A stretch of DNA of 64,000 bases from Limnohabitans sp. INBF002 (GTDB lineage Bacteria > Pseudomonadota > Gammaproteobacteria > Burkholderiales > Burkholderiaceae_C), in contig NZ_AP027055.1 in NCBI RefSeq assembly GCF_027924905.1, positions 1,984,001-2,048,000 on the forward strand. Reading direction: 5' to 3'. The position numbers were made by a program, and so were the translations under genes. The stretch's first letter is position 1. Every line of letters starts with the position of its first letter. Below, in pieces: positions 53,141 through 62,133 of this stretch. A model generated the notes under the pieces. That model ran no database searches and was not told the DNA's origin. It saw only the letters and a program-made list of their open reading frames with translations.

Positions 53141-54154
53141 TTAAACGTCGAGATGCGGTTGGATGATGGGCGGCTGGACCGAGTCCACGAAGTTTTTCAA
53201 CTCCGGTGGCAGCGGCGCTTGCAAGGTGACGAGACGATGACTTTGTGGATGCTGAAACTTGAGCTGCCACGCATGCAAGAACATGCGCTTGAGGCCCATC
53301 TTTTGCAGAATTTTGTTTTGCTCGAAATCGCCGTATTTGTCGTCACCCGCAATCGGGTGACCTTGGCTGGCCAGATGCACACGAATTTGGTGGGTGCGGC
53401 CCGTCTTGATGGTCACTTCCAACAAAGTGTAGGGGCCCACCGTGCGCGCCACGCGCACCAGCGTGATGGACCGCATGCCGTTGGGGTCGTCTTTGCCGAC
53501 CACTTTGACACGACGTTCGCCCTCGCCCACGCCGTTCTCGACCGTGTACTTGAACAAAGGCGAGTCGATCACTTTCTTGTTCGACGGCCACAAGCCCAAC
53601 ACCAACGCCAAATACGTTTTGCCGGTTTCGCGGTCGCGGAATTGGTCCTGCAGGTTTTTCAATGCGCTGCGCTTTTTGGCCACCAGCAACACGCCCGAGG
53701 TTTCGCGGTCCAAACGGTGCACCAGCTCCAAGTTGGTTGAGGCGGGGCGGGCCCGGCGCAGTTGCTCGATCACGCCAAAGCTCACGCCGCTGCCGCCGTG
53801 CACGGCCACGCCAGCGGGTTTGTCGATGGCCATCATGCACTCGTCTTCCATCAGCACGGGAAATTCACGCGCTGGAGCCGGCGCATCGGCCTTGGCCTGC
53901 ACTTGGGCTGAGATGCGCACGGGCGGTAAACGGATCAAATCGCCCGTCTCCACCCGTTGCTCGGCAGAGGCACGGCCTTTGTTCACCCGCACTTCGCCCG
54001 AGCGAATGATGCGGTAAACGTGGGTTTTTGGCACACCCTTGAGGTGGCGCATGAGGAAGTTGTCCAGGCGTTGACCCGCCGAGTCTTCATCGACCGTGAG
54101 TGTTTTTACCGAAGGGGTGGGGGTTGGGGCCAAAGCCCCTATAATGTGATTCAC
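53141..54154 (-). CDS. rluC: 23S rRNA pseudouridine synthase RluC
   Basis: RluC makes pseudouridines 955, 2504 and 2580 of 23S rRNA. The 337-aa protein has an N-terminal S4 domain (QRLDNFLMRHLKGVPKTHVYRIIRSGEVRVNKGR, cited in part) and the catalytic motif VHRLDRETSGVLL with its aspartate. The start is GTG 54154; no ATG lies near. It is divergent from rne with a 560-bp gap, as in E. coli. Confidence 0.94.
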   Translation of the reverse strand: MNHIIGALAPTPTPSVKTLTVDEDSAGQRLDNFLMRHLKGVPKTHVYRIIRSGEVRVNKGRASAEQRVETGDLIRLPPVRISAQVQAKADAPAPAREFPVLMEDECMMAIDKPAGVAVHGGSGVSFGVIEQLRRARPASTNLELVHRLDRETSGVLLVAKKRSALKNLQDQFRDRETGKTYLALVLGLWPSNKKVIDSPLFKYTVENGVGEGERRVKVVGKDDPNGMRSITLVRVARTVGPYTLLEVTIKTGRTHQIRVHLASQGHPIAGDDKYGDFEQNKILQKMGLKRMFLHAWQLKFQHPQSHRLVTLQAPLPPELKNFVDSVQPPIIQPHLDV

Positions 54155-54714
54155 CAGCGTTTTGCTCTAAGTGCTTGATTTAACACAGATTAGACCATGT
54201 ACTGACGAACGCGGTAAGGTCGATGCCCCTTTTGTGCCCGAGACGCAGACCCAGTACCCAAGAGACTGAGTGGCACTCGCCCCAAAAGTTGAGCCGACGC
54301 TCAGAAAACACTGAAACGGAATACCCCAAGTTGTGGAGGCTCTTTTTGAAAAGCCTCCATGACGGATCACTGCAAGAAGCAAAAACGATGGTTGTGGCAA
54401 TGTTGATGTTGATGGAACTCTGCACAGAGTGGCTTTTGCCACGGTCTGTGTACAGCGTTGCGCGTCGCATCTATGCCAGCTGGACCAGCCCTGTCTCCCC
54501 TGCACCGGCTCATCAAGCCACGCACTCGACAACAGGACAACCGCGACTTCTTGCCCTTATCCACGCGCCCACCCACCGTCCCCTGCGCTGATCTCACATT
54601 GATTAGCGCGGCGGCGACGGTCTCAGCGGCAATTCCCTTCGTTCTCTGACGTCCCTCAGGCATCGTTGGCCCGTCATGGGCCTGTGATGATTTGACACGT
54701 GAAGGAACCGCATC
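54155..54714 (+). ncRNA. Long structured leader (5' UTR) of rne, with candidate promoter
   Basis: There is no supported gene between rluC and rne. A TTGATT-17-TGTACT pair (54175-54203) is a candidate promoter; a perfect TATAAT at 54140-54145 lies inside the rluC start. Two strong hairpins follow: TGGAGGCT/AGCCTCCA (54334-54359) and CACAGA-GTGGC-TTTT-GCCAC-GG-TCTGTG (54423-54450, 11 bp with a GG bulge). A long structured rne leader is the hallmark of RNase E autoregulation in other proteobacteria; this one shows no sequence resemblance I recognise. It is annotated as leader RNA by inference. Confidence 0.55.
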
Positions 54715-57690
54715 ATGAAACGGATGCTAATTAACGCAACCCAGTCGGAAGAACGCCGCCTGGCCATCGTCGACGGCCAAAAACTGCTCGACTATGAAAT
54801 CGAAATCGAAGGCCGCGAACAGCGCAAAGGCAACATCTACAAAGCCGTAGTCACCCGCGTCGAGCCATCTCTCGAAGCTTGCTTTGTGGATTACGGCGAA
54901 GACCGCCACGGCTTCTTGCCGTTCAAAGAAATTTCCAAACAGTACTTCGCCGAAGGCGTGTCGGTGAGCCAAGCGCGCATCCAAGACGTCATCAAAGAAG
55001 GCCAAGAGCTGTTGGTCCAAGTGGAAAAAGAAGAACGTGGCAACAAGGGCGCAGCCCTGACCACCTTCATCTCGCTGGCTGGCCGCTATGTGGTGCTCAT
55101 GCCCAACAACCCACGCGGTGGTGGCGTCAGCCGCCGCATCGAGGGCGACGACCGTGCAGAACTCAAAGAAGCGATGGACCAATTGGAATACCCCAAGGGC
55201 ATGTCCATCATCGCGCGCACCGCTGGCATTGGCCGCAGCGCCCCTGAGTTGCAATGGGACTTGAACTACTTGCTCAAGTTGTGGACCGCCATTGACGGCG
55301 CCAAGGGTGCCAAAGGCGCGTTCTTGATTTATCAAGAATCCAGCTTGGTCATCCGCGCCATCCGTGACTACTTCAACCATGACATCGGCGACATCTTGAT
55401 CGACACCGATGACATCTATGAGCAAGCGCATCAGTTCATGGCCCACGTCATGCCTGAGCACGCCGCTCGCGTGAAGCGCTACAGCGACGAAACCCCGCTG
55501 TTCAGCCGCTTCCAAATCGAACACCAAATCGAGTCGGCCTACGCCCGCACCGTCAACCTGCCATCCGGCGGCGCGATTGTGATTGACCACACCGAAGCCT
55601 TGGTGTCGGTGGACGTCAACTCGGCCCGCGCCATCAAAGGCGGCGACATTGAAGAAACCGCCACCCGCACCAACCTCGAAGCCGCCGACGAAGTGGCCCG
55701 CCAAATGCGCTTGCGCGATTTGGGTGGCCTGATCGTCATCGACTTCATTGACATGGACGAAAGCCGCAACCGCCGTGACGTGGAAAACCGCTTGCGCGAA
55801 GCCTTGCGCCACGACCGTGCCCGCGTGCAATTTGGCACCATCAGCAAATTCGGCTTGATGGAAATGAGCCGCCAACGCCTGCGCCCTGCGCTGAGCGAAG
55901 GCGCTTCGATTCCATGCCCACGTTGCGGCGGCTCTGGCCACGTGCGTGACACCGAGAGCTCGGCTCTGCAAATCTTGCGCATCATCCAAGAAGAGGCCAT
56001 GAAGGACAACACGGCTGCCGTATACGCCCAAGTGCCGGTGGAAGTGGCCTCGTTCTTGTTGAACGAGAAGCGCACTGAGATTGCCAAGATCGAAATCCAA
56101 CAACGCTTGAACGTGTTGCTCGTGCCAAACAAGACACTGGAAACACCCAACTACAAGTTGGAGCGTCTGAAGCACGACGACCCACGCCTCGACCGCGTGG
56201 AAGCCAGTTACAAAATGGCCGAGGAGTTTGAAGACCCCACCGCCGTGACACGTCGCTCACAAGAGCCCACCAACAAGCAAACGCCTGTCATCAAAGGCGT
56301 GTTGCCTGATGCACCGGCACCCGCGCATGAGCCTAAGCCTGCTGCACCTGCGAAAGCACCTGCACACGCACGCGGCCCTAAGCCTGCGGCCAAAGCACCT
56401 GAAGCTAAATCGGGCGGCTTGTGGGGTTGGTTCACTGGCTTGTTCAGCAGTGACTCGGAAGAAAAAGCCAAGCCAGCCGTGGGCGACAAAAAGCCAGGCG
56501 AACGCGGCGAGCGCCGTGATGGCCGCAGTGCCAATGGCCGAGGCGGCCGTGGTGGTCGCGGTGGCCGTGGTGGTGACCGCGCCGAACGTGGCACTGAAGG
56601 CCGTACCGAGCGCAACGCCGAAGGCCGCACTGAGCGCAACGCTGAAGGCGTTGAAGCCCGTGGCGAACGCCCAGCGCGCGGTGAGCGTGCAGAGCGCGGC
56701 GAGCGCAATGTGGAACAACGCGGTGAAGGTGGTCGCAGCGAGGGTGGCCGCGAAGGCCGTGGCCCACGCCAAGACCGCAACCGCGGTGGCCGTGGTGAAG
56801 GTCGCAACGGTGAAGGCCGTAACGTCGAAGGCCAAGCGGCTCTCGACAACAACGCCTCCCCCGAAGCCCAAGCCGAAGCACGCGCCAAAGCGCGCAACGA
56901 GCGCATGGCCCGCGAAGAGCGTGGCGAAAGCACCGAAGGCGGCAACGAGCCACGCGAACCTCGCGGTGACCGTGCTGAACGCGGCGAACGTGGTGAGGGC
57001 CAAGGCCGTCGCGAACGTAGCCCACGCGGCGAACGCAACGAAGGCCGCCGTGAGCGCGCCCCACGCGTTGACGAAAACGGCAATCCAGAAGTTTTGCCAC
57101 TCGACAACGCCGCAGCCACCGAAGGTCAAGCACCGCAAACCGACGAGAACGGTGGCGAGCGTCGTGAGCGCCGCTCACGCGACCGCTACGGCCGTGACCG
57201 CCGCGAGCGTGGCGACCGCGCACCGCGTGAAGAAGGTTCTGCAGAACACGCCGATCAAGGCCCAGCCGCTGAGCACGACAACACGTCTCAAGAGCAAGCG
57301 CCTCAAGAAGCCCGCGAGCCTCGCCAACCCCGTGAACCACGCGGTGAACGTACTGAGCGCCAAGAGCGTCCAGAGCGCAGCGAGCGTTCGGAACGTGCCC
57401 CACGTCAAGCGCCTCGTGAAGCCTCACAGCCAGAAGCACCTGTGGCACAAGCCGCTGCACGCCAAGGCATGCCAAGCATCCAAGCGTTCACATTGCCTGT
57501 GTCTGCGATGCAAGCAGTGGCCCAAAGCAGCGGTTTGGAATGGGTCAACTCCAATCCAGAAAGCATCGCTGCGGTGCAAGCTGCGATTGCAGCCGAGCCC
57601 AAGCCCGTGCATGTGCCACGCGAGCGTCCACCTGTGGTGATCTTGGATGAAGGTCCATTGGTGTTGGTTGAGACCCGCAAGGATCTGTAA
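54715..57690 (+). CDS. rne: Ribonuclease E
   Basis: RNase E starts mRNA decay and matures rRNA and tRNA. The N-terminal ~510 residues are the catalytic half: start KRMLINATQSEERRLAI, S1 domain (about 38-120), metal-binding VDVNSARAIKGG and LIVIDFIDMDE, and the zinc-link CPRCGGSG. Residues ~525-900 are low-complexity: Pro/Ala linker, a membrane-targeting-like GLWGWFTGLF segment (about 565-575), then RGGRGGRGG and ER/GER repeats, followed by acidic/Gln-rich stretches. The last 60 residues end VHVPRERPPVVILDEGPLVLVETRK. GAAGGA precedes the ATG. The tail resembles a degradosome scaffold and RNA-binding arm. Confidence 0.96.
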   Translation: MKRMLINATQSEERRLAIVDGQKLLDYEIEIEGREQRKGNIYKAVVTRVEPSLEACFVDYGEDRHGFLPFKEISKQYFAEGVSVSQARIQDVIKEGQELLVQVEKEERGNKGAALTTFISLAGRYVVLMPNNPRGGGVSRRIEGDDRAELKEAMDQLEYPKGMSIIARTAGIGRSAPELQWDLNYLLKLWTAIDGAKGAKGAFLIYQESSLVIRAIRDYFNHDIGDILIDTDDIYEQAHQFMAHVMPEHAARVKRYSDETPLFSRFQIEHQIESAYARTVNLPSGGAIVIDHTEALVSVDVNSARAIKGGDIEETATRTNLEAADEVARQMRLRDLGGLIVIDFIDMDESRNRRDVENRLREALRHDRARVQFGTISKFGLMEMSRQRLRPALSEGASIPCPRCGGSGHVRDTESSALQILRIIQEEAMKDNTAAVYAQVPVEVASFLLNEKRTEIAKIEIQQRLNVLLVPNKTLETPNYKLERLKHDDPRLDRVEASYKMAEEFEDPTAVTRRSQEPTNKQTPVIKGVLPDAPAPAHEPKPAAPAKAPAHARGPKPAAKAPEAKSGGLWGWFTGLFSSDSEEKAKPAVGDKKPGERGERRDGRSANGRGGRGGRGGRGGDRAERGTEGRTERNAEGRTERNAEGVEARGERPARGERAERGERNVEQRGEGGRSEGGREGRGPRQDRNRGGRGEGRNGEGRNVEGQAALDNNASPEAQAEARAKARNERMAREERGESTEGGNEPREPRGDRAERGERGEGQGRRERSPRGERNEGRRERAPRVDENGNPEVLPLDNAAATEGQAPQTDENGGERRERRSRDRYGRDRRERGDRAPREEGSAEHADQGPAAEHDNTSQEQAPQEAREPRQPREPRGERTERQERPERSERSERAPRQAPREASQPEAPVAQAAARQGMPSIQAFTLPVSAMQAVAQSSGLEWVNSNPESIAAVQAAIAAEPKPVHVPRERPPVVILDEGPLVLVETRKDL

Positions 57691-57725
57691 ACCACACGCC
57701 CCGCAAGGGGTTTGAACCCCCAAGC

Positions 57726-57757
57726 AAAACGGCCTAGATCACTCTAGGCCGTTTTTG
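57726..57757. terminator. Bidirectional terminator between rne and hemY
   Basis: AAAACGGCCTAGA-TCAC-TCTAGGCCGTTTTTG gives a 13-bp stem with A/T ends. It separates convergent rne and hemY. Confidence 0.93.
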
Positions 57758-57790
57758 TTTAGCGATGCAATGATGAAGGCTTGGCGATGT

Positions 57791-59089
57791 TTACGCGGCC
57801 ACCTCAGCAGCGCGCTTCCAGCACAACTGGGCGCGTGCTGTTTCTTCTTTCTGCTCGGCCAGCTGAGCCAAGGTGCGCCAGGCTTGGCGCTGCATGTCGG
57901 GGTTTTTGAGCTGCGGTGCAGCTTGCTCCAGCATTTGCTGCGCCTTGCCCCACAGAGCGTGATGCCAACACACCAGGCCTGCCAAATATTGCAACTCCAC
58001 CCAGCGTGGGTAGGTTTGACGCGCGCGGTCAATGCTGGCCAGCCAATCTGAATCGGCAGGCAGCAGCACCAAGGCACGTGCCAGAGTTTGGGCCACACGC
58101 TCGCGAACAGCAGGCGTGCAACTGTCTGGCTTTTGCACCATGCGATTCCACAAAGGCGTGAGCCAAGGCATCACGGCGGTGGCTTCGCCACTGAGTTTGA
58201 GCATGCGCTGCGCGGCATGCAACACCACCTCGGGCTGCTCGCGCTCTGTGGGCTCCAACGCATCCCACGCGCGCTGCAATTGGGCGCTGTCGTGCGCTTC
58301 GTTCAAGCTGGCCACGGCCAACTCACGCAGCAAACTTTGCGCGGCCGTCTCAGAAAATGCGCCATGTTTGGCCAGCAAACGTGCGGTGTCGAGGGCCAAG
58401 GTGTGTTGTTGGTCGAGGCGCGTCGCTTTCAGGCGCATACGCAAGGCCAAGGTGCGACGCGCGGGGCCGTGGCGCAAACCATCTAACCAGCGCAGTGCTT
58501 CAGGGGCATCACGGTCACTCAAAGCCCAACGGGCTGCGCCCAAATAGGCAGATTCGATGGCTTCATCCACCGCCTCATCCGCTTGTTCACGGCCCAAGGC
58601 CATGACCGCTTGCAAATGCGACACACGGGCATCACGGTCACGCAAGGCATGGGCGCTTTCGGCGGCAATCAGGTGCGACAAAGCGCGGAGCTGTTGTGTG
58701 TGGCGTAGCGCGGGGTCGTCTGCCGTGCGCACCGAAGCCAACAAGGCCTCCAAAGCCAGCGCTTGTTCAGCCGACTTGACGGCACGCACATAGCGGCCAC
58801 TCCACAACTGAGACAGTGCATCCAACAAAGCCGCGTGCATGGCACGCTCTTTTTGTTGCAAGCGCCAGCGGCGGGCTTGGTGGGGCAATTCAAACAGGGC
58901 CGACATGGCGCGCCATGCCAAGTGCAGCATCACAAACAGCGCCACCAACACCAGCAATACCAAATTGAGCGACAGGTCGACACGGTAAGGCGACCAAAAC
59001 ACGGTGACCGTGCTTTGGTTTCCGCCGGCCAACAAGGCCGAGGCCACGGCCACACCGAACAAGGCAACAAACCACAAAGCGGCTTTCAT
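57791..59089 (-). CDS. hemY: HemY-like TPR membrane protein of the heme operon
   Basis: The 432-aa protein has two N-terminal membrane helices (residues 3-20 and about 40-60) and a large helical TPR-like domain (about 85-430) as in gammaproteobacterial HemY. Its function in heme synthesis is unproven; it is not the Bacillus protoporphyrinogen oxidase of the same name. ATG 59089 lies just after the hemX stop; a longer frame to 59224 has no support. Confidence 0.88.
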   Translation of the reverse strand: MKAALWFVALFGVAVASALLAGGNQSTVTVFWSPYRVDLSLNLVLLVLVALFVMLHLAWRAMSALFELPHQARRWRLQQKERAMHAALLDALSQLWSGRYVRAVKSAEQALALEALLASVRTADDPALRHTQQLRALSHLIAAESAHALRDRDARVSHLQAVMALGREQADEAVDEAIESAYLGAARWALSDRDAPEALRWLDGLRHGPARRTLALRMRLKATRLDQQHTLALDTARLLAKHGAFSETAAQSLLRELAVASLNEAHDSAQLQRAWDALEPTEREQPEVVLHAAQRMLKLSGEATAVMPWLTPLWNRMVQKPDSCTPAVRERVAQTLARALVLLPADSDWLASIDRARQTYPRWVELQYLAGLVCWHHALWGKAQQMLEQAAPQLKNPDMQRQAWRTLAQLAEQKEETARAQLCWKRAAEVAA

Positions 59090-59090
59090 A

Positions 59091-60179
59091 TCAGCGCCCC
59101 GCTGCAGCTGTGGTGAGGGCCGCGATGGTGTCGTCCACACGCGGGATTTCAATTTGCTTAGCCTGCGCCAGCACTTCACGCGCCAGCGCCAAGGTGGTTT
59201 GGCCTTGGCGGGTTTGCATGTCAAAGTAACGCACCAAGTCGTCGTTGGCTTGCTTCATGTCAGATTGCACGGCATCGAAGTGACGGGCCAACAAACCCAA
59301 ACGTGCATTGAGCAAACGCAGCTTGAGGTTTTCGCGCACAAAGAAACTTTGGTCGGGTGACAGCATGCTGGCTTCGGGTTTGCCAATGCGACTGACGCGA
59401 ATCAGGCTTTGGGCGTCGTCCCAAACGTCAGACAGCACCTTCTCCCACCAGCTCATGCTGATGGCCTTGGCCCAGCTCGTGGTGGGCACGGCTTGCACCG
59501 GTTTTTCTTTGGGCGCATGGCCCACCGCGTTGAGCAAAGGCAAGGTGTCGACCACGCGCACCAGCTCGTCGAGCTTGAACAGCAAGGCCGGGGTGTCAGC
59601 CACAGCCGTGGCTTTGATGCGTTCAATGTCGCGGGTGACCGCACGCAGCACGGGTGCGAGGCGGGGTTGTGCGACTTTGGTCAAACGTTGCTCGGCCGAG
59701 TTGAGCGCGGCCAACAAAGGCTGCACGCTGCCAGTGAGCTGGGCTTGTTGCTGCGCCAAACGAATGGCGGATTCAATGTCGACCACCAAGTTTTCGTCGC
59801 GCGAGCGCGAGAGGCTTTGCATCAGGTCTTCGAGCTGGCTGCGTTGCAAGGCCACTTCGCTGAGCTTGGCGTCGGTCACCGACAAGCGGGCGGCAGTTTC
59901 GCGCGCCAACTCTTCGGCTTGTTTGGACGTCACACGCGCTTCCACCGCTTGGCTACCGGTGTCAGCGCTTTGGCGCGCCAGTTGTTCTTGAATGCCCGAG
60001 AGCTTGGCCCACATCAGGCCCGAGCCCACAGCGCCCACCACGGCCAATGCGCCGATGCTGCGGATGAGCCACGTGTTGGCGTCCGTGCGGGTGCTGGCGA
60101 ACTCGCTGGCGTTGGCAAGCGGTTCAGTCGTCGGGCCCAAGGGTGGGAGATTGGAGGTGTCGTCGTGCTCTGGCTTCAT
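59091..60179 (-). CDS. hemX: HemX-family membrane protein
   Basis: The 362-aa protein has one membrane helix near residues 38-55 (SIGALAVVGAVGSGLMWAKL), then a long coiled coil (about 60-130, Gln/Glu/Arg-rich) and a helical HemX domain to the end. It is often misnamed uroporphyrin-III methyltransferase; no methylase motifs are present. ATG 60179 overlaps the hemD stop as ATGA, so hemD-hemX are coupled. Confidence 0.88.
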   Translation of the reverse strand: MKPEHDDTSNLPPLGPTTEPLANASEFASTRTDANTWLIRSIGALAVVGAVGSGLMWAKLSGIQEQLARQSADTGSQAVEARVTSKQAEELARETAARLSVTDAKLSEVALQRSQLEDLMQSLSRSRDENLVVDIESAIRLAQQQAQLTGSVQPLLAALNSAEQRLTKVAQPRLAPVLRAVTRDIERIKATAVADTPALLFKLDELVRVVDTLPLLNAVGHAPKEKPVQAVPTTSWAKAISMSWWEKVLSDVWDDAQSLIRVSRIGKPEASMLSPDQSFFVRENLKLRLLNARLGLLARHFDAVQSDMKQANDDLVRYFDMQTRQGQTTLALAREVLAQAKQIEIPRVDDTIAALTTAAAGR

Positions 60180-61012
60180 GCCAGACATTCTAATGAGCGA
60201 AGCATATCCGCGACATGGGGGCGAGAGAGGTGAACCGCACCAAAACCCAGCGTCTGCGCCGTTTGGGCAATGCGGGCATGGGTGGCGATACAGCGGGCGT
60301 TGGCCCAACTTTGAGCGGGCAAGGCGTGGGCAAGGTGTTGGATGGCTTGCGAGCTGCTGAAGCACCACACGCTGCCGTCGGTGGCAGCTTGGGCGGCCTG
60401 CGCTTTTTGCTGGGTCGACCACACGGGCGCGCGGCGCTCATAGGCCACCACAAACTGAGCCGATGCGCCTGCGACCTGCAGCTGTTGGGCCAGCCAATCG
60501 CGGCCTGTGCCGGTGAGTGCGGCGTTGGGCTCTGGTTGTGCGGCTGCCGTGTCTGAACACACGTCATGGCCCCGAACAATCAGCACAGCTTGCCCCACTT
60601 TCACCTGCGCGGCGACACGCTGCCACAAGGCTTCCGAGTCAAACTGCGCCGCGTCGGTGGCAGGGCTGTCAATGCACGCTTCGGGCACCCCCGCTTGCAA
60701 CAAGGCTTTGTGCGTGCCCGGACCCGTGGCCCAGCAACGCGGGCCGTTGGCCCAAGTGGGGCTTGTGATCTGCCCCGCATCGGCACGCAGGGCCGCTGGT
60801 TGGCTGTCAAAGAAATAGCGCACGGCTTGTGCGCTGACAAACATCACGGCTTGCCATTCGGACCAGTGCGCCCACGCTTGCAACACGGGCTGTAAATATC
60901 TAGCGGGGCCGACCTCAATCAAGGGCAAGGCCAGCGCTTGGTGGCCAGCGGCTTGCAGCGCATCGACCCACGCTGGCGCATCGCCTGCGGGTCGGGTGAT
61001 GATGACGCGCAT
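60176..61012 (-). CDS. hemD: Uroporphyrinogen-III synthase
   Basis: HemD closes hydroxymethylbilane with inversion of ring D. The 278-aa protein has the two-lobed HemD pattern: VIITRPAGDAPAWVDAL at the start, VMFVSAQAVRYFF, CWATGPGTHKALLQAG, and VWCFSSSQAIQHL and CIATHARIAQTAQTLG in the second half. HemD is weakly conserved, but operon position between hemC and hemX agrees. Confidence 0.92.
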   Translation of the reverse strand: MRVIITRPAGDAPAWVDALQAAGHQALALPLIEVGPARYLQPVLQAWAHWSEWQAVMFVSAQAVRYFFDSQPAALRADAGQITSPTWANGPRCWATGPGTHKALLQAGVPEACIDSPATDAAQFDSEALWQRVAAQVKVGQAVLIVRGHDVCSDTAAAQPEPNAALTGTGRDWLAQQLQVAGASAQFVVAYERRAPVWSTQQKAQAAQAATDGSVWCFSSSQAIQHLAHALPAQSWANARCIATHARIAQTAQTLGFGAVHLSRPHVADMLRSLECLA

Positions 61013-61027
61013 GGCAGGCCGCGCGGT

Positions 61028-61966
61028 TTAGTGGGCGCCTTGGGCACGCAACTGGGCGGCCACCGATTCGCCCAACACATTGGCGGCTTCGCGTGAAGCG
61101 GGGTCAGCAGCGTCCAAGGTTTGTTTGACTTCAGCGCGCAACAACACGGGCGCGCCCGATGGGTCGCCCCACGCAGCTTGCAAGTGCAGCACGCCGTTGG
61201 TCAACGTGGCATGTGCCGCCAAGGGCATGGAGCAGCTGCCGCCCATGGCACGGCTCACGGCGCGCTCGGCGGTCACGGTCAGCCAAGTGGCGGCATCGGC
61301 CAGCGGGGCCAAGGCTTGGGCCACGTCGGCACGGTTGCTGCGCACCTCAATGCCCAATGCGCCCTGCCCTGCGGCGGGCAGCATCTCGGTGGTTTCAAAA
61401 ATGTGACGAATGCGCTCACCCAAGCCCAAACGCTTCAAGCCCGCAGCGGCCAACACAATGCCGTCGTACTGGCCTTCGTCGAGCTTGCGCAAACGGGTGT
61501 CGAGGTTGCCGCGCAAGGGCTGAATCTTCAAATCGGGTCGCAAAGCGCGCAGCAGCACGGTGCGGCGCAGGCTGGAAGTGCCCACCACCGCGCCTTGCGG
61601 TAAATCATTCAGGTGCGCGTATTGGGACGACACCCACGCATCGCGCGGGTCTTCGCGCTCCATCACGCAGGCCAGGTCAAAACCTTCGGGCAAATCCATG
61701 GGCACGTCTTTGAGGGAATGCACGGCCAAGTTGGCGCGGCCTTCTTCGAGTGCCACTTCGAGTTCTTTCACAAACAAGCCTTTGCCGCCCACTTTGCTCA
61801 AACTGCGGTCCAAGATTTGGTCGCCTTGCGTGGTCATGCCCAGCAGCGCCACGCTGTGGCCTTGAGCCTGCAGCAAGGCTTGCACGTGCTCAGCCTGCCA
61901 CATGGCCAAACGGCTTTCGCGGGTGGCGATGGTCAAGGAAACGGGGGTTGTGGAGGCAGTAGGCAA
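61028..61966 (-). CDS. hemC: Porphobilinogen deaminase (hydroxymethylbilane synthase)
   Basis: HemC joins four porphobilinogens using a dipyrromethane cofactor on the cysteine in [13 protein letters not shown]. The core starts [18 protein letters not shown] and includes [15 protein letters not shown] and [18 protein letters not shown], intact. No ATG or GTG is available: TTG 61966 gives a normal N-terminus ([17 protein letters not shown]), while TTG 62014 would add 16 atypical residues. A rare start codon is thus likely. It heads hemC-hemD-hemX-hemY and is divergent from argH. Confidence 0.94.
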   Translation of the reverse strand: MPTASTTPVSLTIATRESRLAMWQAEHVQALLQAQGHSVALLGMTTQGDQILDRSLSKVGGKGLFVKELEVALEEGRANLAVHSLKDVPMDLPEGFDLACVMEREDPRDAWVSSQYAHLNDLPQGAVVGTSSLRRTVLLRALRPDLKIQPLRGNLDTRLRKLDEGQYDGIVLAAAGLKRLGLGERIRHIFETTEMLPAAGQGALGIEVRSNRADVAQALAPLADAATWLTVTAERAVSRAMGGSCSMPLAAHATLTNGVLHLQAAWGDPSGAPVLLRAEVKQTLDAADPASREAANVLGESVAAQLRAQGAH

Positions 61967-62133
61967 AACAAAACTCGCTTTTTCAGAGCCACGACAGGCG
62001 TGTGGCGAAATCAATTGCGGTAAATGTTAGCAGGCGCACCCAAGCGCTGAACGCACAGATCACACGCCCCACGAAGACGAAACCGAAGCGCCATCGCGGG
62101 AAGCGGCCGCCAGCCCGATAAAATCTGACCTAT

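Noticed and set aside
52448-53740. 430-codon plus-strand frame across gph and rluC
   Set aside because: It crosses two clearly conserved minus-strand genes and their junction; the product is His/Gln/Val-rich as is usual for antisense frames here.
54417-54430. ACTCTG-CA-CAGAGT as an RNA hairpin
   Set aside because: The 2-nt loop is too small; the overlapping CACAGA-GTGGC...GCCAC-TCTGTG hairpin is stronger and excludes it.
54167-54663. Short frames in the rluC-rne gap (up to 122 codons)
   Set aside because: They overlap one another on both strands, lack Shine-Dalgarno sequences and cross strong hairpins; the region is better explained as a leader.
54727-56175. 482-codon open frame on the minus strand opposite the catalytic half of rne
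   Set aside because: The plus-strand frame encodes a fully conserved RNase E domain; the antisense frame is a by-product of codon bias.
56208-57640. Several long open frames (300-440 codons) on both strands inside rne
   Set aside because: They mirror the repetitive Arg/Gly/Glu-coding sequence of the rne tail; products are low-complexity and have no start signals or homology pattern.
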